DNA from: Bisbaumannia pacifica
GTDB taxonomy: Bacteria > Pseudomonadota > Gammaproteobacteria > Pseudomonadales > Halomonadaceae
Length of the DNA stretch: 39,667 nt
Reading direction: 5' to 3'
NCBI RefSeq assembly: GCF_007989625.1
Contig: NZ_BJUK01000033.1
Coordinates: forward strand, 1 to 39,667
The notes below the pieces were generated by a model. The model saw only the letters and a list, made by a program, of their open reading frames with translations, searched no databases and was not told where the DNA came from. Positions 1 to 7,464 of this stretch are shown here, piece by piece. Both the position numbers and the translations under genes were made by a program. The stretch's first letter is position 1; every line of letters begins with the position of its first letter.

Positions 1-988
1 CGGCAACACCATCGTCGATACCGGTGTTCTCGTCGGCGTCTCAGCCCTCCTCGAAGCCCTGCTAACACTCGGTGGCGGAGATGAAGGTCTGCTGGAAAAC
101 CTGGGCGGTGCCACCGCACAGCTACTGAGCGGTGGTGGCAGCACCGTGGAAAACGTCACCTCGACACTGGGCGCTACGTTGGATGGTGCCCTGGATGGCG
201 TCCTAGGTGGTGTTGGTCTGGACACAGACCAGTTGCTCGAGGGCCTGCTAGGTGGGGTAGGTTCCACCGTCAACGATCTGCTGACTACCGTTGGGGAACT
301 CCTGGGCGGCAGCAATAGCTTACTGGATCTGGAGGGCCTGCTCGGCGGCGATGGCTTGGTTGGTGGCCTGCTAGGCGATGAGGGCCTGCTGGGTAACCTC
401 CTCGGTGGCAACAACCTGCTGGGCGGCCTGCTGGGCGGTGACGCCGGCATTATTGGCAATGACGTGATCGGCGGTGATCAAGAGATCGTCGGGGCTCTGA
501 CCGACCTGGTAGGCAACCTGCTGGATGGCGACGTACTCGGTAGCCTGCTCAGCGATGACGGCATCGTCGGTGGCCTGCTCGGTCAAGGCGAGACACCGCT
601 TAGCGGCCTGCTGGATACGCTGCTCGGTGACGATGGCCTGCTCGGTGGCCTGATTAGCGGCGACGAAGGCATCCTCAACAGCCTGCTGGGGGACGGCGGT
701 CTACTCGGCGGCGGCAATGACAGCACCTCTGGCCTGCTGGGCGGCCTGCTCGACCCGCTGCTGGGGGAAAATGGCCTGCTGACCGGTGTGCTGAACCTGG
801 TGGGCGGACTCCTCGACGGCCTGCTGGGCGGCCTCTTGGGCGGCGATGATGGCTTGCTGGGAGGCCTGCTGGGCGGTGATGATGGCCTGCTGGGCGGCTT
901 GTTGAGTGCCGAAGAGCCCCCGCTGCCCGTCGACGAGGCCTCGCTGGTTGGGCAAAGCCTAGATAGCGGCCTGCTGGATATTGCCTGA
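1..988 (+). CDS. Gly/Leu-rich repeat protein, 3' part (5' end outside window)
   Basis: The reading frame is open from base 2 to a TGA at 986-988, so the true start lies upstream; a GTG at 146 is only an internal codon. At least 328 residues are visible, dominated by degenerate repeats of the type GLLGG(D/N)xGLLGG, and very rich in Gly, Leu and Asp. The densest tandem block (about 815-905) has near-identical DNA units. No catalytic motif, membrane segment or classic GGxGxDxUx RTX nonapeptide is seen. The short non-repetitive tail ends SGLLDIA. Regular hydrophobic/Gly repeats like this suggest a secreted structural or adhesive protein, but that is inference and I do not recognise a named family. 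A good rho-independent terminator follows. Confidence 0.75.
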   Translation, partial: GNTIVDTGVLVGVSALLEALLTLGGGDEGLLENLGGATAQLLSGGGSTVENVTSTLGATLDGALDGVLGGVGLDTDQLLEGLLGGVGSTVNDLLTTVGELLGGSNSLLDLEGLLGGDGLVGGLLGDEGLLGNLLGGNNLLGGLLGGDAGIIGNDVIGGDQEIVGALTDLVGNLLDGDVLGSLLSDDGIVGGLLGQGETPLSGLLDTLLGDDGLLGGLISGDEGILNSLLGDGGLLGGGNDSTSGLLGGLLDPLLGENGLLTGVLNLVGGLLDGLLGGLLGGDDGLLGGLLGGDDGLLGGLLSAEEPPLPVDEASLVGQSLDSGLLDIA

Positions 989-1016
989 TCGATAGATAGC
1001 GGGGCAATTCACGACA

Positions 1017-1048
1017 CGCCGGGCGCTTCAGGCGCCCGGCGTTGTTTT
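1017..1048 (+). terminator. Rho-independent terminator of the Gly/Leu-rich repeat gene
   Basis: Perfect 10-bp stem: CGCCGGGCGC (1017-1026), loop TTCAG, GCGCCCGGCG (1032-1041), followed by TTGTTTT. It lies between the end of the plus-strand repeat gene and the end of the convergent minus-strand protease gene. Confidence 0.8.
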
Positions 1049-1082
1049 CGCTTCTGTTGACACGGCCCAGGGCAGCGGCTCG

Positions 1083-2279
1083 CTACGCCAGGAAGATGTC
1101 ATCATCGACAATGGTACGCACCGCCGTCAGGGTCACCAGCCCATCGGCGAACTCCCCCCCTACCGGATTGAACACATCCAAAAAGAAGGTTTCATCCGGC
1201 TCGACTCGGTTATCACCGATCACCTCCACGGGTATCACGGCCTGGCTCTCACCGGGATACAGCACCAGCGTATCGGCAACGGCCAGATAATCCTCCCCGG
1301 CGGTAGCACTCCCGTCTCGCGTCGCATAATCGACACTGACCCACTGATCGGGGCGCTCACGCTGACCACGAAACTCGACCAGGAAATAAGCCAGCTGCGT
1401 TCCCTCATCGCCTTCAATGATACGAGTCACCACCTGATCGGCCCGCGAGGGCGCCTGATCATCCGCCTCGCGAAGGCTCTGATCGATCCAGCGCTGGTAG
1501 TAGCTGACGCGTTGAAAGCCGGCCACCTCGCCGAAGCTACTGTCAAAGGCGTCATTGACATCGGGCGACAAGCCATTGCGAGTCAGGCTGGCCGCATAGG
1601 TCGCCACGCCGGCGACCTTGTCACCGATAAAGGCCGGGCCGCCACTATCGCCGGGGGCGATCATCCCCTCGCGCGCGCCCAAACCGATGTCGTCATACCC
1701 CGCCAGCAGCCCCAGGGCATCATGCGCCTGGGAACCATCATCGAAATCGAGAATGAGTTGAGACTCGGCGCGGGGCCACCAGTTGATCCCGCCTCCCAGC
1801 GCCTGCTTGAGCTCATCACCGGTAACGTCGAAGCGATTCTCGGCTAGGTGTTTGCTGTGAGAGGTACGCGGGCTGTCGTCATAGCCGCTGTCACCCTCTC
1901 CCGTCAGCCCATAGCCTACCAGGGTCGTCGTTTGGCCACGCTCATCGTCCTGTCGATACAGCGCACTGCGCGCGGCAGATAACGGTGCCGGCTGCGACAA
2001 CCACACCAGGGCCATGTCGTTATTGGCATCCACGGCATCGTACTCGGGATGAAGCGCTAAGCTGGCTCCGCTAAGGGCGGCAGCGCCATCAACCGTAGAA
2101 AAGTGCACCGTCACCCGCTCGGCATCCTCGACGACATGCGCCGACGTCAGAACGGCACGGCCACCGTAGAGCAAGGTACCGGTACCATAGCTATCATCGG
2201 CCACCACCCGCACGACGCCGTCATAGCCCTCCCCGGGCCATATCCTGTAGCGATCCGGATCACGGGTCACCATCACCAT
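1083..2279 (-). CDS. Trypsin-like serine protease with C-terminal Calx-beta domain
   Basis: 398 residues. The S1 catalytic triad is readable: His48 in TSAHV, Asp88 in NNDMALV and Ser212 in APGDSGGPA. After a linker, residues about 285-395 match a Calx-beta domain (VSVDYATRDGSATAGEDY... then PDETFFLDVFNP), a calcium-binding fold common in secreted or surface proteins. There is no N-terminal signal peptide. The last residues, DDDIFLA, show the acidic-plus-hydrophobic end typical of type I secretion substrates of the protease/lipase class, so export by a T1SS is inferred. The ATG at 2279 has an upstream GGAGG (2286-2290). The gene follows a coiled-coil gene by 34 bp and may be cotranscribed with it. 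Substrate unknown. Confidence 0.85.
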   Translation of the reverse strand: MVMVTRDPDRYRIWPGEGYDGVVRVVADDSYGTGTLLYGGRAVLTSAHVVEDAERVTVHFSTVDGAAALSGASLALHPEYDAVDANNDMALVWLSQPAPLSAARSALYRQDDERGQTTTLVGYGLTGEGDSGYDDSPRTSHSKHLAENRFDVTGDELKQALGGGINWWPRAESQLILDFDDGSQAHDALGLLAGYDDIGLGAREGMIAPGDSGGPAFIGDKVAGVATYAASLTRNGLSPDVNDAFDSSFGEVAGFQRVSYYQRWIDQSLREADDQAPSRADQVVTRIIEGDEGTQLAYFLVEFRGQRERPDQWVSVDYATRDGSATAGEDYLAVADTLVLYPGESQAVIPVEVIGDNRVEPDETFFLDVFNPVGGEFADGLVTLTAVRTIVDDDIFLA

Positions 2280-2313
2280 GCTTGTTCCTCCGTTGCCCCG
2301 GTGACTCTGACCA

Positions 2314-2829
2314 TTACTGCCAACGCCGCTTCATCGCCTGGAAGAGCGCATCGGCATGCGCCGAGTCCACTCGGCACAACTGACGAGTCGGGTGGCTCAA
2401 GTGAAATGTCTGGCGCAGCTCGCCGGCCCCGATGGCATCCTGCAGGCGCGGGGCGCGAGTACACCAGCGATAGCCATCTTCGGTGACTTGTACCATACCC
2501 AGAGCACCCTGGCCGTTGACATAGATCAGCAGTGCATCACCCTGCCTCACTTCATCATCCTGCCAACGCAAGCGCCTCGGCGTGGACCACTGGGCCGGCA
2601 TCAGCTTACCCAGGTTAAACCAGAAAAAGCGGCGGGGAGCCAGTTCGCGCTGCAGCTCGGCCAGGTAGCGCTGCTGGGCGGTACGCATCATGGCCAGCCG
2701 CCTCTCGAGACCCTCGAGATAGCGTGATAGGCGTCGGTATTCATCCAGGCGCTGACGCAGCTCCTGCGACTCAGAGGTCATCCGGTAGCCGCCATCGTCG
2801 AGATAGATCAGATCGCAATCGCTAAACAT
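2314..2829 (-). CDS. Hypothetical protein with N-terminal coiled coil
   Basis: I do not recognise a family. From the ATG at 2829 the protein is 171 residues; a GTG three codons upstream (2838) and an ATG at 2781 (MTSESQEL) are alternatives, and none has a convincing Shine-Dalgarno. Residues about 20-70 form a charged, heptad-like helix (SQELRQRLDEYRRLSRYLEGLERRL is the visible pattern, Leu/Tyr at regular spacing) with high coiled-coil propensity. The rest is a small mixed domain with conserved-looking aromatic residues. No signal peptide or membrane helix is seen. It sits 34 bp upstream of the protease gene on the same strand, so a partner or regulatory role for the protease is possible but only by position. 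Confidence 0.6.
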   Translation of the reverse strand: MFSDCDLIYLDDGGYRMTSESQELRQRLDEYRRLSRYLEGLERRLAMMRTAQQRYLAELQRELAPRRFFWFNLGKLMPAQWSTPRRLRWQDDEVRQGDALLIYVNGQGALGMVQVTEDGYRWCTRAPRLQDAIGAGELRQTFHLSHPTRQLCRVDSAHADALFQAMKRRWQ

Positions 2830-2960
2830 AAGTAACACATCGAAAATTCATGAAACCCCGGTGCGAGGAACCGGGAACACCGAGTCGGCGCACGCCTGAC
2901 CAGGTACAGCCACACACCCCTGAACAGTAAGCTCACATTAAATTATTAGTCACTAAAGCA

Positions 2961-2986
2961 AGGGGCCAGCCGAACGGCTGGCCCCT
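2961..2986 (-). terminator. Hairpin terminator after the small lipoprotein-like ORF
   Basis: Perfect 11-bp stem AGGGGCCAGCC / GGCTGGCCCCT with a GAAC (GTTC on the transcript) loop. On the minus strand it is followed by TGCTTTAGTG, a rather poor T tract. It lies 14 bp downstream of the 25-codon ORF ending at 3001. Confidence 0.6.
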
Positions 2987-3000
2987 GGCCAGGTACTCCA

Positions 3001-3078
3001 TCAGATGATGGGTACCAGTGGGATATCGACACAACCACCTAGCATCCCACTCAGCAACAGCACGACACACAGGCGCAT
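3001..3078 (-). CDS. 25-residue lipoprotein-like peptide with lipobox
   Basis: A 26-codon frame (ATG 3078-3076, TGA 3003-3001) encodes MRLCVVLLLSGMLGGC followed by ten residues. It has an Arg at position 2, a hydrophobic stretch and a lipobox LGGC with Cys16, so the mature product would be a lipidated 10-residue peptide, CVDIPLVPII. Its start overlaps the stop of the preceding DUF6447-like gene as TGATG, the usual geometry for translational coupling, and a hairpin terminator follows 14 bp after its stop. These three facts support a real gene despite its size. It may be a small entericidin- or lysis-type lipoprotein; the function is unknown. Confidence 0.55.
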   Translation of the reverse strand: MRLCVVLLLSGMLGGCVDIPLVPII

Positions 3079-3287
3079 CAATGCTCCACGCGTTCGAGTT
3101 CGGCCTTGAGAGCATCGGCATAGGCGCGACGCGCCGTCTGGGCGATGGCCACCTGTTGTTGCAGGCGCTGGATTTCCTGATCGGTCACGCGCAGGTTGAC
3201 CACCTGATTGCGGGCCGCCTCGGACAGCTCGGCGGTATCGTAGTCCTTGCCATCGATACGGATGGTTTGGGTCTGCTGCTCAGCCAT
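3078..3287 (-). CDS. Small DUF6447-like protein
   Basis: 69 residues starting at MAEQQTQTIRIDGKDYD. A TGGAG lies 8 nt upstream, and the frame extends 17 codons further upstream without support. The layout is an N-terminal short beta-strand motif (TIRIDGKDYDTAEL), then a helix with heptad character (RLQQQVAIAQTARRAYADAL). This pattern fits the small DUF6447 family as I remember it; function unknown. It is cytoplasmic by sequence and coupled to the downstream lipoprotein-like peptide. Confidence 0.75.
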   Translation of the reverse strand: MAEQQTQTIRIDGKDYDTAELSEAARNQVVNLRVTDQEIQRLQQQVAIAQTARRAYADALKAELERVEH

Positions 3288-3385
3288 GTAAAACACTCCA
3301 ATCGCTAATCGACTTCTTCGGGGCATTCGCCCCATCAAAAGATGGCCAAGGATTGTACCTTAGTTTTCCCCGCCATGGGCAAGCC

Positions 3386-4522
3386 CTATGCCCGAGTGGC
3401 GGAACCGGCATTCGCCCCGGCAGCTGCACCGTCGGACGCCACATAGCGCCGACGCAAGCCAAGGAAGGGCTTCTCGATGACGGCATGGCTCAAGGAAGCG
3501 ACCGCCAAACAGAGGACCAGGGCCAGTATCAAGTTGATGGCGAAATTCACCATGAACCAGGGAGTCGGCTGCAAGACCCCCAACCACTCTTGCATCAGCA
3601 GCAGTACGCTGGCATGCAGCAGGTAGAGAGAGTAACTGGTGTTGCCTCCGAACTCGGCAAAACGTGCCATGGCCGCGGCCAAGCGCCCCCGCCTGGGGGG
3701 CAAGGCCAGGTAACCGAGGATCAGCCAGGCCCAACCGAAGGCCTCGAGACCCGACCAGACGACCCACAGCGGTTCATGGCGATTCTCGCTCATCCAACTT
3801 GCATGACGCGCCAGCAGGAACAACAGGCCATAGACGGCCAGGGCGCCGGAAATCATCAGCGGCCAGGCACGCCGAGCCATGGCCTCGCGATGGTCATGGT
3901 AGAGGCGCGCCGCTCCCATGCCGATCAAGAACTGGTCGAGGCGCCCGGGCAAGGTGGAATAGAAGACGTGAATAGGGTCATCCACCTGGGTGAAGATCAC
4001 CAGCTTGAACAGCATCAGTAGGGCCAGCAGACCGAGCAGATAGCGCCACCCCTGAGCCAGGAAGAAGGCCGCCAGGAAAGGGAAGATCAGATAGAAGGTG
4101 AACTCGACCGAAATGGTCCAGGCCGCCCCGGTGACGAAATAGTCCGAGGTGGGTGGTGAACCGATATTCGAGAACATCACATAGAAGAGATCCGCGGCCT
4201 CGAAACCATCACGGCCCAGGGTAATGGCCAGATAGAAGACCACCAGGAAGAGCGGCGCGATACGCAGTATGCGGTTATACAAGAAGCGCCCGTAGGCAAT
4301 CGGCCCCTGCATGGCGATCAGCATGAACAGGAACCCCGACAGGGTAAAGAAGAGCGCCACCCCGCTATGCCCCTCGATGATAAAACCGATCAGGGCCGAC
4401 TCGGGGTTGGGCCGCCAGCCATGGAAGAAGTAGTGATAGAGATGAAAGGCCAGCACCAGACCCGCCGCGAGAAAGCGCAGATGGTCCAGCCGCGGCAGGT
4501 AGGCAATATTGGAGGAGCGCAT
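3386..4522 (-). CDS. Acyltransferase family 3 membrane protein (OafA/YrhL type)
   Basis: 378 residues with about ten hydrophobic segments. The N-terminal region has the family signature LPRLDHLRFLAAGLVLAFH, with the His in the first transmembrane helix. It is followed by GVALFFTLSGFL and YNRILRIAPLF, which match the conserved SGFxL and RxxRixP blocks of acyltransferase_3. These enzymes move acetyl or other acyl groups onto extracytoplasmic sugars such as O-antigen, exopolysaccharide or peptidoglycan. No SGNH domain is fused. The target is probably the surface polysaccharide made by the cluster further along the same strand; this is inference. The ATG is preceded directly by CAAGG, so initiation may be weak. 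Confidence 0.85.
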   Translation of the reverse strand: MRSSNIAYLPRLDHLRFLAAGLVLAFHLYHYFFHGWRPNPESALIGFIIEGHSGVALFFTLSGFLFMLIAMQGPIAYGRFLYNRILRIAPLFLVVFYLAITLGRDGFEAADLFYVMFSNIGSPPTSDYFVTGAAWTISVEFTFYLIFPFLAAFFLAQGWRYLLGLLALLMLFKLVIFTQVDDPIHVFYSTLPGRLDQFLIGMGAARLYHDHREAMARRAWPLMISGALAVYGLLFLLARHASWMSENRHEPLWVVWSGLEAFGWAWLILGYLALPPRRGRLAAAMARFAEFGGNTSYSLYLLHASVLLLMQEWLGVLQPTPWFMVNFAINLILALVLCLAVASLSHAVIEKPFLGLRRRYVASDGAAAGANAGSATRA

Positions 4523-4617
4523 CCTTGACTCACCGTGGTGGAAAAACAGGTAGGCGCATCATACCCGATACGCCTCCCGCTCCCCACACCCCCGGGGCGG
4601 CTCAGCCACGGCAACGC

Positions 4618-5721
4618 TCAGGCGATGACCCAGTCACCGGCGTCATGGCGCGACAGCCCCGCCAGCCAGTCGGCATTGGCCCGGTTCTCGTCCGAGGCGG
4701 AGAAGTACATCAGCACCTCGGCCTGCGGCAGGCCATCGGCCATCTGTTCGGCCCAGTACTGCTGCCCCCCCTCATCGGCGGGACGGTCGAGAACGTTAAG
4801 GTAGAGGGTATTGATAAAGGCCGCGTCGGCGGCGACATCGAAGCGCTGCTGAAACTCCTGCGAGGCAATGAAGTAGCCGGCCATCTCCGGTACCTTCATG
4901 CCAGAGAAGGCCTGATCCAGCCAGTAGCTCAGGCCCTCGGCATCGGGTCGTCGGTCCAGGGCCGCGGCATACAACAGCGCCACCGACTCCGCCAGCGGCC
5001 GGTTGACCACCTCGACCTGGGCTTCCAGCCCCACGAAGCGCGTGGCCTGCAGGGCCTGCTCATAGCACATCGACTGCCAGAGTGATTGCGCCGACCAGGA
5101 TAGCTGCGGGACAAGGGCCGCGCTGATTTCGGCGGCCACCTCGCCGGCATCGTCCAGGGCCGCATCCGCCAGCCGCGACATGATCGGCGCCCAGTCCAGC
5201 TGCCCCAGGCGAGTTTCGATCTCGAAGGCGGCCTCGAGCTGGTTGCCGCCGACGCCCTCCACCGCCAGCACCTCGGCCAGCTGCGGGTAGCCGATCACGC
5301 CCAGGCCGTCGCTACGCACGCTTTGCTCCACCTGCTGGGCCGACATGTGGTTGCCGTACTGATCCTCGAAATGTTCCAACCGCCCGGCCCCCAACTGGTC
5401 GAGAACCACCACCGACGCCCCGGTCCACAGGTTGACCAGCACCAGATGTCCCCCTTCGATCAAGGCCCCGGTGTAATCATCGACATGCCCCGGGACGCGT
5501 AACCGGTCATTGCCGCCCCCGGCGTCGACGACCTGCGTGACCCAGGCATCGGCCCGATACACGTCATCGCCCTGGCCGCCGTGCAAGCCGGTCACGCCGC
5601 CATAACTGCGTAGGGTATCGTCGCCATCCAGGCCGATGGCCAGGCCGGCATCCGCCGCCGACAGGGTATCATCGCCCGCGCTACCGAAAAAGAAACTGCC
5701 AGGCTCGAGATAGAAACCCAT
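4618..5721 (-). CDS. RTX-like secreted protein with C-terminal DUF4214 domain
   Basis: 367 residues from the ATG at 5721 (MGFYLEPG), which lies 9 nt from an AAGGA. The ATG three codons upstream abuts that AAGGA and is less likely. The N-terminal third has RTX-type calcium-binding turns (GSAGDDTLSAADAG, GLDGDDTLRSYGG, GGQGDDVYRADA, GGGNDRLRV). Residues about 245-350 contain two DUF4214 units (LYAAALDRRPDAEGLSYWLDQ and LYLNVLDRPADEGGQQYWAEQ). The C-terminus, GDWVIA, is an acidic-hydrophobic T1SS-type end and no signal peptide is present, so type I secretion is inferred. DUF4214 also occurs in the S-layer-like protein and in a methyltransferase of this window. Confidence 0.8.
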   Translation of the reverse strand: MGFYLEPGSFFFGSAGDDTLSAADAGLAIGLDGDDTLRSYGGVTGLHGGQGDDVYRADAWVTQVVDAGGGNDRLRVPGHVDDYTGALIEGGHLVLVNLWTGASVVVLDQLGAGRLEHFEDQYGNHMSAQQVEQSVRSDGLGVIGYPQLAEVLAVEGVGGNQLEAAFEIETRLGQLDWAPIMSRLADAALDDAGEVAAEISAALVPQLSWSAQSLWQSMCYEQALQATRFVGLEAQVEVVNRPLAESVALLYAAALDRRPDAEGLSYWLDQAFSGMKVPEMAGYFIASQEFQQRFDVAADAAFINTLYLNVLDRPADEGGQQYWAEQMADGLPQAEVLMYFSASDENRANADWLAGLSRHDAGDWVIA

Positions 5722-5812
5722 GGTATCCATTCCTTATGAGTTATCGGCCGGTCGGGGCCATCGATGGTTTTCCTAACCCCGAACCTTAGCGAATCCCCCC
5801 GCCCCGGCAAGC

Positions 5813-6505
5813 CTAGGCCGAGCCGTGTTGCTCCCAAACCAGCGAGGTGACATCCCTTGCCCGGTTACCACGCCCACGGGGCTGGGCAACAAACCGCAAG
5901 GAGTCCTCCAGTTTCACCGGATGGCGCTGGTAATCATCGCCGATGGGGTAATCGGCACGGAACGGCTGAATGGCGACGGCCAGCTCGGCGGCGATCCGCT
6001 CGCGGTCATCGAAGACATCATCCTTCAGCGCGGACATATGGGCGAGAATCGAGCAGTCGATCAGCGTGCCTTCCAGCCAATTGGACTCCGAGGCATAGCC
6101 GGCACACCAGCGCAGCCGGGATTCCTGCAGGCAGACCTCCATGGACGTCGCGTGTTCGCCGACGAAGCAGGAGCCCAGCATGACGCCGGTAATATGATAC
6201 TTCTTCGACTTGAGGGCGATTTTCGTCAGCAGCGTCACGATATCCATGCCGCCGATGGTGCGCCGGTAGCCATGCGCGGCGACATAGACCGTACGGCTGT
6301 CGAAGGTGCCCTTGCAGAGGCAGTCCAGGGCCATCTGGAAACTGCGCTCGTCATAGAAATTGGCGTAGTGGACCTCGGTATCGCCGGTCAACTTGGCAAT
6401 GCCCTCGATAAACGGCAGTACGCTGGTGCGGTTGGCATCGTCGGCATCCAGTTCCCAGGGGGCTTCCAGCACGAGAATCGCGCGATTGGAGCGGTATTTA
6501 CTCAT
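5813..6505 (-). CDS. Caspase/CHAT-like (clan CD) protein
   Basis: 230 residues, cytoplasmic by sequence. A hydrophobic strand ending in His-Gly (VYVAAHG, His78) is followed about 35 residues later by a second strand ending in Cys (GVMLGSCFVG, Cys113). That His...Cys spacing and strand context resembles the catalytic dyad of caspase-like and CHAT-domain proteases. The N-terminal strand (AILVLEAPWE) fits the first strand of the same fold. This is a fold-level guess from motifs; no close family is recognised and activity is not proven. It lies 31 bp downstream of the OGFr-domain gene, presumably in one operon. Confidence 0.5.
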   Translation of the reverse strand: MSKYRSNRAILVLEAPWELDADDANRTSVLPFIEGIAKLTGDTEVHYANFYDERSFQMALDCLCKGTFDSRTVYVAAHGYRRTIGGMDIVTLLTKIALKSKKYHITGVMLGSCFVGEHATSMEVCLQESRLRWCAGYASESNWLEGTLIDCSILAHMSALKDDVFDDRERIAAELAVAIQPFRADYPIGDDYQRHPVKLEDSLRFVAQPRGRGNRARDVTSLVWEQHGSA

Positions 6506-6536
6506 GTTTTCTCCCTAGAACTCGGGCGACTCGGTA

Positions 6537-7052
6537 TCACGGCCGGGTGGCGGCTCGCCAATACCCAAGCGACGCCTCGGACACCACCCCCCGGGTCGTG
6601 CCGATCTCGATCACTGCCCGCTGGAAGGCCGCCGCCAGCTCGGGCTGGTGGCAAAGGAATAAGCTACGGATGATCCGCGAGATACGCAGATGGTTGTGGC
6701 CGCCGCGCTTCAGCCAGATATGCTCGCCCATGGTGAGATCGGAGCGCGCCTCGATGACCCGCTCGCGACGGATCAGCCCGAAGAAGGCCAGCATGGCGTC
6801 GAGCGAGCGTCGGTGGCTGGCTCGCAGCGACTCGTCGGCGGCGAAGGCGGCTCGCGCCTCCTCGTCCAGCAGCGGGGCGAAAGCGTTGAAGCGCCCCGCC
6901 TCGGGAATCGGAAACAGCCACTGGATATAGTCGTGAGTATGCTCCAACCAGAAGGCTGGCAGCGCCCAGAGTTCCTCGATGGTGCGCCCCTGATGATCGA
7001 CCGCCTGGCCACGCTGGAACTCGACCAGCCGAAGGCTATCCTCTCTCACCAC
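6537..7052 (-). CDS. OGFr-domain (opioid growth factor receptor-like) protein
   Basis: 171 residues. The block HTHDYIQWLFPIPEAGRFN is the hallmark of the OGFr conserved domain, which in bacteria forms small stand-alone proteins of unknown function. The rest is mostly helical, rich in Arg and Trp. Two GTG codons start the frame (7052 and 7049). The GGAGG upstream (about 7055-7059) is better spaced for the second, so the protein may begin one residue later. It sits 42 bp after a 56-residue gene and 31 bp before the caspase-like gene. The bacterial role of the family is not established. Confidence 0.8.
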   Translation of the reverse strand: MVREDSLRLVEFQRGQAVDHQGRTIEELWALPAFWLEHTHDYIQWLFPIPEAGRFNAFAPLLDEEARAAFAADESLRASHRRSLDAMLAFFGLIRRERVIEARSDLTMGEHIWLKRGGHNHLRISRIIRSLFLCHQPELAAAFQRAVIEIGTTRGVVSEASLGYWRAATRP

Positions 7053-7094
7053 ACCACCTCCGCCATGGGGGAGCGAACGGAGGCCCGCCCCCGA

Positions 7095-7265
7095 TTAGTT
7101 GTCCACGGGATAGAGCAGGATGGTCAACTGGTCGTTGCGCTGCTCGTCGAATCGCCTGGCCTCATAGTCCTGGGGGGCGCCCAGGGCATCGCGGTGAAAA
7201 CGCTCTATCGTCGCCACGAGCTCGGCCATCATGGCGCGCTGCTGTTCGGAAGTCAGACAAGACAT
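7095..7265 (-). CDS. 56-residue small protein, first gene of the OGFr/caspase-like unit
   Basis: ATG at 7265-7263 to TAA at 7097-7095. An AGGAGG lies 8 nt upstream of the start, one of the best ribosome sites in this area. The peptide begins MSCLTSEQQRAMMAELVATI and ends LTILLYPVDN. It is acidic-helical, with no signal peptide or membrane helix. No family is recognised. The strong ribosome site and its position at the head of the OGFr and caspase-like genes support it as real. Confidence 0.7.
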   Translation of the reverse strand: MSCLTSEQQRAMMAELVATIERFHRDALGAPQDYEARRFDEQRNDQLTILLYPVDN

Positions 7266-7464
7266 GAGCGAATCCTCCTGATAGGCACTCGCTCAGCTTA
7301 CTCGCCCCTGGCAGCCCGTAAAGCCGGTAAATGACACGCATTACATGCATTATTAGCAATTTAAGTTTTATCAAGGGCGGCCGGCCCCTCGGCAGCCGGG
7401 GCCGATGGGTCGGTACGAAAATAGCGATAATGAGCGGGTTGCCCCCGGTCATCACGCTCCGGGG

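Noticed and set aside
371-955. Gln/Ala-rich minus-strand frames opposite the Gly/Leu-rich repeat gene
   Set aside because: They are reverse complements of the GLLGG-type DNA repeats; no ribosome sites and no independent support.
3324-3343. GGGGC-type hairpin between the acyltransferase and the DUF6447-like gene as a terminator
   Set aside because: Short GC stem with no T tract on either strand.
7369-7374. TTGATA (minus strand) as a -35 box for the OGFr/caspase-like unit
   Set aside because: The AT-rich region is plausible as a promoter, but no -10 box at 16-18 bp spacing is convincing.
7162-7455. 97-codon minus-strand frame
   Set aside because: It overlaps, in another register, the 56-residue gene that has an AGGAGG site; it is low in coding character and has no domain.
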